Below are positions 38,001 to 53,000 of a stretch of 64,000 nt of DNA, one piece after another. Origin of the DNA: Vandiemenella viatica (lineage: Eukaryota > Arthropoda > Insecta > Orthoptera > Morabidae). Under the pieces are notes generated by a model. It made no database searches, had not been told where the DNA came from, and worked only from the letters and a program-made list of their open reading frames with translations. The stretch is taken from positions 344,124,932 to 344,188,931 of the forward strand of contig JARYHS010008074.1 of NCBI GenBank assembly GCA_031002005.1. Reading direction: 5' to 3'. The stretch's first letter is position 1; every line of letters starts with the position of its first letter. The translations under genes were made by a program, and so were the position numbers.

Positions 38001-41000
38001 AAGAAGACAAAAGATGTGTAAGCAAAAGTTGATTTTATTTCTTTAATAAAAGTGGTTACTAAATATAAAAATGAGTATTATTCTTAATATTAAAATGGTA
38101 GCAGAGCGTGGTTTTTAAAAGGACTAAAGTGAAAACAAGGATTTTTGTGTGCAAACAAGAAAAATATAGAAAGATCATCTATGTGAAAATGGCGGCGAAA
38201 AATAGTGATATTAACATTCCAATTTTCGATGGTTCAGACTATAGCAATTGGAAAATACATATTCTCAAGTTCCTACAATTTAAAAAGTGTAAAGATGTAG
38301 TAATGCGACCTAAAACATCTGCCGACGATGCCACATGGGCGATCGTGATATTCAAGCTACCAACTATATTTACAGCGCAATAACGAACAGACTAATTGGA
38401 GTACATAAGTGAAATAGAGATGGCCTACGATATCATTCAAAAGTTTGATGAAATGTATCTGAAAAAGTCGACGGCTTTGCAAATTGTATGCCGACATAAC
38501 CTCGAAAATGTCAAATTGAAAAATTACGCAGAAGTGTCTTTGTTCTTCGACGACTTTGAAAAGTGTGTAAACGAACTGAAACAAGCCTGGGGCGGTAATA
38601 TCAGAACAAGAAAAACTGAATTATATGCTGAAATCTTTGCCGCAGAATTATAGTCATATTGGGGACTTGATTGACGTGCTCCCTGAAAAGGACAGAACAG
38701 TAGATTATTTGAAAAGTAAAATAAAATTGAAAAGGACCGAAGAAGAATCAAATGAGACATCACGTGACAGCTCTAATGCTTTTCGAGCAGAAACTAGGAC
38801 ATCATCAGCGTCACACACAAACTATTTTAAACCAGGTCAGTTTCAAAAAGAATGTCGTACTCGTACTGAATATACACAAAGAGGTCGAGGTCGTGGATAT
38901 TCTATGAATAGAGGTCGCGGATATTTTGGAAGTAGAGGACGTGGATATTCCGTCAGTAGACGAGGTACATATAATGCAAGAAACTTTCATGGACGAGGAC
39001 ATTATAATAATGAGCGACCCAGAAATGATCATCATGAGCAATATGGGAGTAGTTTTCATACAACTATCGCAAATAATACAACAACAAATGAAAAAAATGA
39101 GACAAAAAAAGAGAAATAGAATGGTTACTTGACAGCGGCTGTACAGACCATATTATTAACACGGATGAATACTTTGAATCTTGTGAGACATTAAAGAAAC
39201 CTGTTAAAGTCAAAATTGGTGATGGTAGAATACTACAAGCTGAAAAGATTGGAAATATAAAGGTAAATTTTATGGTTTATGGAAAAAAATCAGAAGTGAT
39301 GTTGAAAAATGTGTTCTATGTTAAAGAAATGAAAGCGAACTTATTAAGTTACTCAAGAATTACAGACAAATACTCAATTGTGTCAAAGAGGAGATTGGCA
39401 AAAATATATAACCCATATAGAAAGGTGATAGGGGTTGCAATTAAAGATGAAAGATTATATAAGATGAGAAGCTATGTGAATGAAAATACCTTGGAAGCAA
39501 ATTTAAGTAAAAGTAAAATGACTGTGAAAGAGAAATTACACCGTACGCTGGGACATGTAAACTTCAATAATTTAGAAATGATGTGCAAGAATGAAACATT
39601 GGAAGGATTGCCTAAAGAGACTGAACAAGAATATTTTAGGTGTGTGACATGCATAGAAAATAAAATGCATAACTTACCTTTTCATAATAACAGAAGAAAA
39701 GCAGATGATATACTACAAATAGTTCATACAGATTTGAATGGTCCTCATCAAACAGTAGGAGACCATGGTGAAAAATACTTTTTAAGTTTTATAGATGACT
39801 ACAGCAAACTGGTTAAAGTCTATTGTATCCGGACAAAAGATGAAGTATATGATTGCTTAGTGCAATATGTTAATGAAGTACAAAACCTCACTGATAAGAC
39901 AGTAAAAGAATTACGTTGTGACAATGGTACCGAATATATAAATTCAAGAGTTTTTCAGTTTGCAAGAGAGAAAGGAATCGTTATAAAACCTTGTCCAGCA
40001 TATGTTCACGAATTAAATGGAACTGCAGAGAGGTATAACCGGTCTCTAATGGATATGGCAAGATGTCTCTTATCAGAAGCTAAAGTTGGAAGAAAATATT
40101 GGCCAGAAATAATTAAAACAGCTGCCTACCTCAAAAATAGAACCTTGACTAATACTATTGAAAAGAAAAGTCCGTATGAAATATTTTTCAAAAGGAAGCC
40201 TACAATGAAGTATCTGAAAATGTATGGCAGTAGAGTCTTTGTATGAATACCAGAAGAGAGAAGAAAATCTAAATGGGACAAGAAAGCAGAAACTGGAATT
40301 TTACTTGGCTATACAGACACTGGATATAGAGTATTAATTAACAACAAAGTAATAGTAGCCAGACATTGTGATATTGTAGAAGAAGACGTGACATTGTGTG
40401 GATTTCAAGATGAGAGAGATGAAAATTTGGAAGAAGGAAAAGGAATTGAAAAGGATAATCCAGAATGTGTGGGAGGAAATGATACAGATACACCAAACAG
40501 TAACAATGATGTAGAAATTGATGAAGACATGGACAGAAAGAAATCAAAAAGACAAGTTAAACCTCCAACGCGATTTGCTGATGAGTTTGGCTATTATTGT
40601 ATCAGTGTAAACTACTGTGATGCTATGACACCAGAGAACTTTCAGGAGGCGGTGAACTGCGATGATGCAAATGAATGGAAGGCAGCCATGGATCATGAGA
40701 TGAACAGCCTAGTGAAAAACAATACATGGACACTCGTTGACAAGCCAACCAAGGACAAAAAGGTGATTGATGTGAAATGGGTATACAAAAAGAATGAGTG
40801 AAAGGTGAGTATAAAGCCCGATTAGTAGTTAGAGGTTTTCAACAAACTGACTGTTTAGATGATACTTATTCTCCTGTAGCAAAAATGCCAACCTTAAAGC
40901 TTTTATTGTCATATTGTTGTCAAAATTCTATGGAAATCCATCAAATGGATGTAGAGACTGCATTTCTAAATAGTAAAGTTTTGTCAGAAGTTTATGTAAA

Positions 41001-44000
41001 GCAGCCAACAGGTTATGAAGATGGCTCTGATAAAGTTTATAAGCTAAACAAATCTTTGTATGGCCTAAAAGAGAGCCCACGTGCATGGTATGAATGTTTC
41101 AACATTTTTTTGACTGAACTAGAGTTTGAACGATGCAAATATGATTACTGTTTATATTTCAAAAAGAAGAAGATATAACTGTTTATATCTTGTTATTTGT
41201 TGATGATTTGTTGATTTGCTGCAGAGACCAAAATGTTATTAACAATATTAAAAACAAGGTTTCAGATAAATTCAAAATGAAAAATTTAGGTAGAGTAAAA
41301 AATTACATTGGTATAGACATTGAGTATAACTATGAACAAAATAACATTTTAACTCTGAGTCAGAACGTTACATTGAATCTTTAGCAAAACGCTATAATAT
41401 TGAAAATGCTAAATTATACAAAACACCTATTGAAATAAATTTGAAATTAGAAAAATGTGAATTAAATGAAGACATCAAGTATAGAAATTTAATAGGAGCA
41501 TTTTTGTATGTTAGTTATGGTACTAGACCAGATATATCATTCTCTGTAAACTATTTAAGTCGTTTTCAAAATTGTAATGAGACACATTTTAAGTATGCTC
41601 TTAGGGTTTTGAAATATTTGTTTTTGACTAAGACATAAACTAAATATTATAAAAACTACGATGCTGATTGGATTGCTATGTTGATTCTGATTGGGCTGGA
41701 GATGTGTTAGACCGAAAATCTACTACCGGATATGTAATTAGATTGTATGGAAATGTTATCTTGTGGAAATCTAAAAAACAAAACTGTGTGACAAAATCTT
41801 CTACCTTTGCAGAATATATTGCCCTGTCAGAAGCAGTAACTGAAATCAATTTCCTAAGAAGCCTAATTAATGATGTATTTATTAAAATTTGTAAACCAGT
41901 AAAAATGTATGAAGATAATTCAGGCGCTGTAGCAATAGCTAAATATGGAAATTTTACTAAGAACTCTAAACACATTGAGGTCCAATACCATTATATTCAT
42001 GAAAATGTCAAAGAAAAGTTTATTGATGTTATTAAAATAGAGTCTGAAAATAATATTGCAGATGTATTAACTAAAGCTTTGGGAAGTGTCAAATTTCTTA
42101 AATTCAGAGAATCCTTAAACATTAAAAATTATAGAATAGTATATTAGTAAGTTGTCTATATGAAACTATCAAGTTTTATGAACCTGTTCTTTAATCTAAT
42201 TTTGAGATTCGGATTACTTGTGTTACCTATAGATTGCAATATAAATGTAAGGAGGCGTGTTGGTAATTATACATTTATATTGGCAACTCTGTAGGAATAT
42301 ATTATCTATGCATTCATTCATTTGTATACTCTATGCTCTATTATACTATGGTTGACAGCAAGAAGACAAAAGATGTGTAAGCAAAAGTTGATTTAATTTC
42401 TTTAATAAAAGTGGTTACTAAATATAAAAACGAGTATTATTCTTAATATTAAAACCAACTATTCAAGGAAGAGTTTTGGAAGTCTTCAAATATGGAGAGA
42501 GAGAACATACAAATTCGAAAACTGTCAGTTGTATCTAAACCAGTTTCCTTCATTTCATTGTATGATAAATAGGTTTTATATATTCACAATGACTCATTTT
42601 AACATATTCTCTGCAGCATACAACATAATCTGACTCTTCCAGTCATATATATATAATCTCTAAAATTATGTATATTTTTGTAACTGAGGTTCCATGACTA
42701 GAGTAACTTGTTATGATAGCAAGAAAAGTTTGTGATGATGGGCAACTGTGTGGGCTAGCTGTATGGGCATAATTAGGCAGTAACAATGGATCAGGCATTG
42801 TAGCGAAAGGCAGAATACATGTGGTGTTATGGAGAAAGATTGTTTAGAGTGTCTCATACTGTGTAACTTTGAGCTGCTGAATTTAACAGTTTATTACCAC
42901 CCAGAATAAATGTGATTTAAAGTGTGTAGAATTCAGTGAACATTACAATTAGTATGAGCAGTCTGGTGGCTCAGTGGTTAAGGCATCTGACTGGAGATCG
43001 AAAGGTCCCTGTCTCGGCGGGGTTTTCATAGGCACTTAACCTGACATTCACCTCTGGCACAACTTGCTGTGTAATGTGAAGTACACCAGAACGCTTCCGT
43101 GGCTCAGATTCCACGTTAAACTGTAGGTCTCCTGTACCCGGTAGGATTGACGAGTTAGGTTAAGGCGGCTACAAGAGGGGGGAAATGCACAGCACAGCCA
43201 GTAGAAACCCTGTCACCAGGTCATTCCGACCACACGGAATAATTATACTATTAATATCATATCCTTAAAATCAGATTCAAGCAGGTACTATCACAAATAA
43301 ATGTGAAAAATTTACATTCTGCGATCGTTCATAGCCTAATTGCAGAATTTATTTTGGACCACAAAATGTAGATTAAAAGGGTAGAACAATCGTAGAACCA
43401 AAAGCAACCATCACATGAACAAACCTGTAACACAATAATGAAAATGTCAAACATAAATGATTACATACACTGAACAAGGTAAAGAAGCAGTTTTGAAAAT
43501 GAATGAGTTAAAAGTGATATTATTACCTTGCTTCTTTAGAATTGTCTCCAAACATCATTTCAGGTGAATCTAAGTCAGGCATTGGTTCAAGTTTACCTTC
43601 TTGTTTTTTTTTTTCAACTAGTTTTCTGTTGGAAGTGAATACTAATTAGCAAAGAAAACCCAAAGATGCAACAAATTAAGGCTAAAGTATCTAAATTAGA
43701 ACTTTATACCTTTTCAGCCGCTGGATTTGGAATATTTCCTGCCATACAGCAAATAAGCCCTTTTGAATATCTTTAAGTCCAACAGTAGATTTTTGTATGT
43801 CAGATAGCCTCACTTCTTTTCCTTGGGCTTTGAAAAAGTGTAATACAGAGAGACACATACGAATATCATTTCGTGTTTTCTCTGCAAGTGCTGTAAGTGC
43901 TCCCAAACTAGTTTTTATCTTCTGTTTACGACAGATATCCTGCAGTCGTTGGGCAAGTCTGGAGGCACCACAAAAAAACATTGCAAAACTACAACCATAT

Positions 44001-47000
44001 AATCCTAAACAAAATGTATAACTTCACAAATATCTATTACTGGGGAAGCAGATGGTTAATAACATCACTATAAAAAATCACAATAAATACAAAAAGTGAT
44101 TAAGAGGGGATAGTGAAACACAAAATCTCTCGAGAAAACTTTTAAATCTGAACTAATATCACCTGAAGAATGAATAATATGTAAATGCTCAGGAACTCTT
44201 CTCAGTCAAATATGTGAGGTCAGAGCAGTCCATGATACTATTAAAACAACTGTGCTCAAGAGTTTCACATAATTCCTTGTCTCTAAAAATATTACACTGC
44301 TGAAGTACAGCATTATGACAGGTAGTTTACGTTTGACACTTCTAAAATTGTATGGCCTTCCTGGTATAGCATCTCCTAACATTTGTCATACAATGATATC
44401 TCAGCTCCATCCATGATATGGATTATGGCCAGAACATTGATGCCTCAGATGAAGTAATGGTTTCTGAAGACCTACTAAGGTATTTCCACAATCATAACAA
44501 CAAGCAAGAATTCAGTGGTGGTGCATAAGAACATATCAATCAGTGTTTAATATCAGATGAATGCCTTTCCTCATGACGATGATTGGGTGAATTCAAAAGC
44601 ACTCACTAAGCTGTTCTCTGGAGTATTAAAGTGCTGACAAATAAGCACAAGTGGGACTATGATCTAGTGAGGGGCAGATCATAGCCTATCTTTTTCAGTG
44701 TAGACTATTTCCATCCAGTTGAAAAGTTAAATTCCTGGTCCAGACAAACCAAATGCATTTCAGACAGCCAAATTTTGGCCAGCAAAAGTTCGCGTGTGTG
44801 GCCTGTTCCCCTTTGCTTTTCTTTTTGCCTCTCTCTGTATTTTGCATTATAAATAAACAAAGGATACATAGCACTAAAAGAACACACATTCAAAATTATG
44901 AATAGGGTTCCACAATATCCCAAATACAATTCACAAATCAATATGTACTGGATTCAAAACAAAACAAAAAACTACTATGATCTTTTAAAGAAAATAATTT
45001 TTCCCTGCTGAAGTTATCTACACTACATGCCTTGCATTAGATAAATTCTCGAACTATATTGCCATTATCATGAGTTTTTTCTATGCATTTCAATGCATAA
45101 ACAGTATAAGCTTCACATAGTATACATGATATTAACTCTGTGCATATGAAATTTAGATATAAAATACAGCATTTGACCCTATAAAAAAATGCAGAATACT
45201 AAAAGCTAAATTTGTAATACATTGCCCCAGGTGCTTCAAGTTTTGAATCTATATTTCTGCACAAAGTTCCTCACAAAACCTTAAAAAATGAAATCTAAAG
45301 TTATAAAAGGTGCCAAAAGAAAGTGAAAAAAAAAATCATTCCAGTAATTCTGTGAAGTGGGGTATAACAGAACATGCTGAAAAAACAATTCTTGGTCAAA
45401 ATTATTAACAAACACTAATGTTTCCAGACTCATATTTGAACTGAACTGTAACATCAGTGGGAAAGAGTGCATCAACAACAAGATACCTCATTTGCGTCCG
45501 CTTGGATCCTTAACATATTTTTTTTTCATGAACCTGGAGTGTTTCTGCAGCATCAAAAAAGGATACCATGGTAATATCTCCCTCCATTTTAAGGGGATCA
45601 CCTCCCTCCTGCCTATCTGACGCCATGTTAATTTAAGCAAGTATTTGACCCATTGACCTATTTGATGCAGGACCTTAATATTTTTACTGAATGTTACATA
45701 ATGCTAGTGAAGTCAACTGTACTAATATGTTCTGTATACATTTTATAGTTTTTAAGAAATACTTTTTTAAATTTATTAATAAAAATATTAAGTTTTTCTG
45801 CAGGATTTTTTTTTTTTTTTTTTTGGACAGGAATACAGGAATATTAATGCTTGTAGTACCAGAGGTGGCTTTTTTTTGTTATGCAGAGTCTCTGAAAATT
45901 TCATTCCATTATCTTTGATAGTTTCTGATATAATGGGGCATATGTACTGAAAATTTTAGTTTGTGGGAAATTGACTTTAAAGAAAACTACTACTTGCAAA
46001 CTCACTTGAACAAAACTAACAGTGTGTTTCAGAGTGTGTTGTTTATGAACAGCAGAAACAAGAGAATACCGTCCATTGCCCTCCAAGAATAGCCAACACA
46101 CTCAGCAGTCAGAAAAAAAAATCCCTAATGTGCAATATAGGGGATATAAAGGTATAAAATATATGCAAAAAAGTGGGTGGTAGGGAAATGTTATTTAAAT
46201 GCCTGAAAAAAATAATTTCAGCAAAATCATTTTCTGGATACTTAAAGAATACCTTAATCTATCAAAATATGATGAAAACCGAAAATCGATTTTTTTTTCA
46301 ACCTAAACCAAAGACTTATTTATGTATGACATTTTAAACCTCGGTTTCTAATAAAGTAAATAAAAGGATGGTACCTTGCGGAAGCAGTAGGTGGAAAATG
46401 AATCACCAAAGCCATCTGACGAAGAGGTCTCAATGCAGGTACATAAACATCATTACATATGCAGATTATAGGCCGCTTCAAAATCACTGGTTTGATCTTC
46501 TTCTTTCCACGTTTCTTGCCAACATCCTTACCAGTTGCAAATTTCACCAGAACTTCAATTGATGCCTGAAATCAACACAGTAAACTGTTATGTATCCTCT
46601 GATGAAATTAAAAAATAATTGCTTAAAACTGAAAAATCTTATATCAGAAAACAAAAATGATAAATTTAAAACAATGAACTACAGTAAAATAGAAAATCAA
46701 ATCAGGTCTCCTTAAAGTGATGAAATTTATAGCTAGAAAAACCTATTAACATAGGAAAAAAATAAATTAATCTCAAATTTCTCTGAAGAGGATATTTTTT
46801 TCCTATAACAGAAACTTTACATAAATTTAAAAATAATTTACATGATAAGCTACATTCTAAGAGATGTCAGTGAACAATGATCAACTAAGTGGCTGCCTCA
46901 CAGTGAAAATAATGTAAGACACAGCAGGTTGAAGCTGCCAATTGTGACACTTCTATTGTGATATGAACACCATTACGATGTTTTAACAAAAGCTTCCACA

Positions 47001-50000
47001 AGGACTTGTGAAGGTACATTGCTAAATTAAAATAATCATATTATTTTAAAAATGAATTTTATTTTTGCTTTATCTTCACTGACACTAGTTGCATGTGAAA
47101 ATCATTTTCATACTTTGAAAAGGAAAAACTTCTTCAATCGCCAACAGTTACTTTAAGTTTTGAAGTCTGTACTGGTAGGTATTGGGTAGCAAAAATTGAT
47201 ATGAAATGATTTATTACGCAATAAAATCCTCTCGGGTTTCCAGCCGGATGGTGTTGTATAAACACAACGTTTCCACAGCAAGCTCTGCTGTCTTCATCAC
47301 GTATCTTCTTGCTGTCGCAAGATGACTGTCACTGCCTCGATTGGCTAATACCTTTTTTCTCCCCTTATATTCTAGAGCACCACTTTCTTGGGAAGCTTTG
47401 CTTGTTAGAGTAAGGTTATAGGTTTGGGGGCATTCTTTATTTTATCACTTTTGGGGAAAACCTGTGACCACAGTTCTTGTGGTGTTACGTAAAAACCGAT
47501 ATAATGGTCTTTTACTCCTCCTGGTTTAAGATACTTCAAGGTACCTTGTATCTGTGCCATGCTTTGGGCTCAAACGTATCAACTCATCATAGCCGAGGCT
47601 CTATATGTTTCTCTTTATATATTTTACTATTTAATTTTTATGCCTGTGTTTTAATTTCACATTTAATGTAGTTTATTCCTGTTTGGTCATAGAGTTGTCT
47701 AACAGGCATGTACATTCTCGCACCAAGGATTATTCTCAAGCAGTGATTTTGTAGTCTTTGTAAAAGTTCAATATTCGAATTTGCCAATATTCCCCAAACT
47801 GGACAGCCGTATAGCATAAACGGCCTTATTACTGTCTTGTATATTTTGCACTTAGTCCGAAGTGTCAGTTCTTTACTACTTAGTATCTGGTATAAGTTGA
47901 TTATAATAAACATTCCTTTTCGAATCCTTTCCCTGAACAGCATCTTTTGGTCTAGTTCGACTCCTAGGTATTGATGTGACTTTGTCCATGGTATCATTTG
48001 TCCATCTATTTTTAATTCAGGTAGTTTTTCAAAGTAGTACTGTTTTTGTAAGTGAAATATACTTGGAGGTGTTGATCGTTACTTTGTTGGCTCTACACAA
48101 TTCGGTGAGTTTGTCGATGAATTTTTGCAGTCTTCTGATGTTTGTGTAATATCTGTATCCGATGGTATATTTCGTCTTATCATCCGCGAATTGGACGAAT
48201 TCAACTTTTGTGTGTGTGTGTCTGTCATGTTGTGTTTCTGCAAGCCCCGCTACCTTTGATAGCTCTGGTTCTTTGTGTCAAGTAGTATTTGTTCTCTCTG
48301 TTAGTGGTGTACACTTTGGAGAGTAAAACCGTTATCAGGGGAAAACCTCCTTGGTGTATGTACAGGACAGGATCTGTGGTTAGGTATAATTTTATTTTTA
48401 TTCGGATTGGTAAAGTATACTTAGGGGAACTTTATACTTGTGCCATCTCTTTGGTTTTTAGTTTCCAACGCCTCTTAGGTTTTCTACCAATTGCCTTGTT
48501 CTGGTCATATTTTTCTGGAATCTATCAGTTTGTTGGAAGATTGCTGTATGTATCCTTGGAATATTTGTCCAGCGATGGAAATTGTCTATTTGAGTATATC
48601 TATTTGCCCGTAGTATTATACGTAGACTTCTATTCTGTATTACTTGTATTTTCTGTACGTGGGCGTTACTTGTCGTTTCCCATACTTCACAACATAGAGA
48701 AAGGTCAGTCGAATTATGGTTTTATTTTGGTATTTATTGATAGTTCCTTGCTATACAGAATCGGATATAGGTTCATTAATATAGCTAGGTTTTATTTAGC
48801 ATTTGTCCTTGATGTGTTGATTGTACAGGAATTTGGAGTCTAGTATCACTCCTAGGTATTTGTGTTTTTCTTTCCAGGGGATTCCATGACCTGCCAGTTG
48901 TAACTGTGTATCCGGTTTGCTTCTTCTTTTTGTGAAGAATACAGCTGCGCTCTTGTTAGCATTGATGCACACCTTATTCTTTGTGCACCATTTCTCTATT
49001 TCTTGTAGTTGTCTCTGCATCCTATTAACTATCACATAGACGTCCTGAACACATACATAGCCACTGTATCACCAGCGAATTGAGCTAAGGTGATGCCCGG
49101 AATTGAAGCGAATTTGTTTACATAGACTTTAAAACATGGTGGCGATATGACTGACCACTGTGGTACTCCCGCAGTCATTAGTCGTTTAGTTGATCTCTGT
49201 CCTTTTACTGACACATAAAAGGTTCGATTCGTCACGTAGTCTGCTATTATTACTGGTCAATCTATGTTTCTTGTTGTAGTTTCTTTAACAGGATATCGTA
49301 ACAAACTTTACTGTATGCTTTCTAGATATCCAGGAAGACAACCGCTGTTGACTTAGAAGTGTTGAAATCTTCGCTTATCAATTTGGCCATTCTATACAGT
49401 TGTAGCAATGCTGATAATTTATTTGTAAAACCAAATAGTTCTAATCGTATTGCCTGATTTTCCTCAAGTTGACAATTAATTTTGTTTTAAGTAACCTTTC
49501 GTATTTTTTAGATAGGCTGCTGAGCAGGCTGATGGCTCTGTAGTTTGTTGGGTCTGTATGTCCTTTTCCTGGTTCGAGGAAGGCTATGATTTTTGCACTT
49601 TTTTTTTTTAAAAAAATTTTTACTCATTGCTTTATGCCTCGTCGACGGCTAAGGTCATTAGAGGCAGGATGGAACTGGGGGACAAGGAACAGGAAGGAAT
49701 ACGGCCATGGCCATTTTGAAGGAAGTATCCCGGCATTCGCCTGGAGTGATTTGGGGAAACCATGGAAAATGCCATTTTCCAGATCATTGGGAAGTAGCAG
49801 TGTAGCATACAGTTATTTATGATTCTTGTTATTAGGACCATTCCTTTTCTTGGCAGTTTTTTGAAGTGCATATTTGAAATTTTGTTATCTTCCGGTGTTT
49901 TGTTGCTGCTAAGTCGCCTGATGATTGTTTTTATCTCCACTGGGCTAATTAGTTCAGGGTTTACTGGGTCTTCACACTTCCTGATGTTTACAGCAATTTC

Positions 50001-53000
50001 CTTTGTTTCCTCTTGTTGCTGGGCTAGGTTTAATTGTATGTCTGGGCTCCGGTGTTGTCCTTCAAAGTGGTCCACCAGTGTTTCTGCCTTTCCTAGTGGG
50101 TCAAAGACCACTCCATTTGGACCAATGTTTGTGTTGTTACTTGGTTTTGGTTCTTTAAGTACTCGAACCAGACCCCATGCGACTCGGTATTGGAGGGTCA
50201 GTTGGTAAATTTTGTCCTCCGATTGTTCACATCTTCTTTCCTGTAGTCTCTTACTTATTTCTCTAGCTTATTTATTCATTTAATGTTTGTCCACTGGAGC
50301 CCTAAATCTTTTCCAAGTTGAAAGTATTTAAGTTCTTCTACCAACGCTGCCTCTTGCTCTTCCCTTTTGGTTTCCAGTAATGTCACTATTGAGGCTTGTT
50401 TGTCGGCTTTTAGGATAATTTTAGTTAGCCTGCCTATTGCTGTATCTATCTGTGTCTTGTTATTCATTACCATAGTGGGGCAGATGTTTTGTTGAAGTAG
50501 GCTAGTGAATTTTTCCCAGTTCACCTGTCTGATTATTTTTGGATTTTTTGGTTGTTTACCCAGTTCCTCAGTTGTAGTAATACCGGGTTGTGATTTGATG
50601 ACAGGTCATTTATAGTCTCTAAATGAATCAGTCTCCTAATATTCTTAGCCATCACTATGTCCAGGACAGCCGGCTGGTGTGCTTTGAAAGTCGGTATAGG
50701 GGTCGGGTCTTCTGGCCCCATGACTGTTAGATTCGTTTTTTCTAATAGTTCTAGTAATCTTTGCCCTTTCACATTTGCCACTCTACTGTTCTATGCCGGG
50801 TGTTTTGAGTTTAGATCACCAGCCATTAGAACCCTCTCAGATGTTGAAATAGCATTTTTAAGTCCTCCTCTGTTAGCTCTTTTCGAGGACTGAGATATGC
50901 AGCTATAAATCTTACTGCTGCATCTACTGAGTTTATGCTCAATGCACTTGCTTCCAAATGTTGCAGTTCTGGTATGATTTTGGGATGGTGTGCGAGGGAT
51001 GACTTAATTATGATTGCCATACCACCATCCCTTTGTCTTTCTCTGCCCTGCCTATATATTGTCATGTTAGGTATGCGGAAATTATCTGCCAGTTTTAGGT
51101 GGGATTCTGTTATCAACACAAGATCTCTTTTTCACCTCTTTATGAAGTCAATGATTTCCTGTTTCTTGTTTTTGATTCTGTTTGCATTAAAAATGTATTC
51201 ATTGATGTCTTGTATTTTTCACATGCTGTGAGCCATTACTCCAACATTTCGCTTAGTCCTTTGATTAGTGCAATGATCTTGCCCCAAACACTTATTGTTT
51301 CTTTTATTTGTTTTACTGTTGTCATAAAGATTGAGATTGTCATTTTAAAACTCAAGTTTACTAGGATGTCATCCATTTCACTAAGATCCTCTATAAAGTT
51401 ATTTCCTTTTTGCCTTTGACTTCCTCAGACTCGTCCTTCCTCTTTTCAGTGCTTCTGCATCTTTTCTTTTTGTTGGTTTGTTTTTATCTTATCTACATAG
51501 CTTTTTCCTGGTTCCACATTCCATTTTTTTTTTGTCTTCTGATTGATTTGTTATGTTGTTGCGGGTACCTTTCTGCTTCTGAATTCTTGTGCCATTTGAT
51601 TTGTCCTCATTTTGTGATTTTGCTTTGGTTGGTCTTAAAAGGGCCTGGTATGCCCGACATCCCTTCCATGAGGCTGGATGTTCCGTGTCACAGTTTACAC
51701 ATTTCGCATTCTCCTGAGGGTTCATTTTACAATCTTTTGTAGCATGCCATCCCACGCATTTCACACACCGACTGGGCATTTAATAATAATTTGCAGTGTG
51801 ACCCAGTCTCTGACATCAATGACATTGGCTTGGTCCCAATCTGGATTTGTAACTTTCCACAGTTACTCTGGTGTACAGTATTCCTCCCATGTGGTATTTT
51901 TCCCCAGGCTTTTCTCCAGGGTTCAGGGTTACACAATAGGTAGCAAGTGGAGTTAGATCCCTTGTATTAAAATCTCTTTTTCTTTTTGAATTGATGTACC
52001 ATTTGTATATCGAAACCATAGTTAACAAGTTCAGTTTTGATGATGACCACTGGAGATTTTTGTGGAAATCCCTTGATTACTGCCTTTGCCTTTGGGGTCT
52101 GGTGAGTACAGAAATTTATTTTCTCCCTAAAGAAGAAACTTCTCACTGATTCATAACTTTCCATGTTTTCTGGATAATACTTTAAGCTGTCACCGAGGAA
52201 GATCACCTTGATATCTCCTTTTATAATGCTTTTAATTTTCTGGTTTAGTGCCAGAAAGTTTACAATCTGATGCCTCACTATTGGTGGGATCCTTGGGTGT
52301 ATGGGTCATTCTGTTTATTCTGTTTTCTCTCTTCTTCTCATTCAGTTGATGCCACTTCATCAATCTCCTCTTCTTGGTCTTCATCGGATTAGTCGGACTG
52401 GTCAGATAATATTGTAAACCTGTTCTCCAATTTCATCTTCTCACAAGAGTTTTGTCGGATTCAGTCATTTCCCTTCCTTTGTTTTGTACTTGACATCTGT
52501 TGTATAATGTTGTGAATTTAAACCCTTTCTGAGGCACTTCGCCTTCTCGTCCAATAGAAAATTTACTGCCGGTAAATACAAATACAGGTCCATTTTATGT
52601 CGCATCCTCTCCCTGTGATGTCCCTTGCATGTCCTGGAAGTTTTCTTGCTCCACACCTTCGTTGTTCTGCTCTTCTTCATTAGTTTCCTTCTTCCGACTG
52701 CCATGCCTACTCCGGGGGTATTGCTCTTGTGCCTTGTTGTTACTGTTAGGATTCCCAGCGACAAGAGCAACCCTAAAGCTCATCGCCCGCAGGATATTAC
52801 CCAATGAATAGTCCCCGAGATGCAAAATCCCTAACAGCTAGGAAGGCAGATAGATGTAGCCTAATGCCATATGCAATTTCCAGTACCTACTCCTTCACAC
52901 CTACACCAAATTCCTTTTAATTCCTTCGATAAACACGTTCGTTCACTAAGAGGCTATCAACTCGGAATGGGCACGAAGGTGCAAATGGCGCCAGTCGGTG

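Larger units (their letters stand above)
37899..42454 (+). mobile_element. complete Copia-type LTR retrotransposon
   Basis: Two 197-bp LTRs (37899-38095 and 42258-42454) differ at three positions. A 5-bp duplication CCAAC (37894-37898 and 42455-42459) flanks the element. Directly after the 5' LTR, TGGTAGCAGAGC (38096-38107) is the complement of the 3' end of insect initiator Met-tRNA, the primer site. GGAGGCG before the 3' LTR fits a polypurine tract. Inside, in Copia order, are Gag, protease, integrase, RT and RNase H on the plus strand, interrupted by several frameshifts and stops. The insertion is recent by LTR divergence yet already inactive. Confidence 0.95.

Noticed and set aside
42960..43032. 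Possible tRNA gene
   Set aside because: Only the 5' half and A box are good; the 3' half cannot form tRNA arms and the sequence continues into a SINE body.
48289..48843. 184-codon plus-strand frame rich in hydrophobic residues, membrane-protein-like
   Set aside because: It is antisense to the LINE C-terminal region; the minus strand there encodes QNRSLRIILRA and related LINE motifs.
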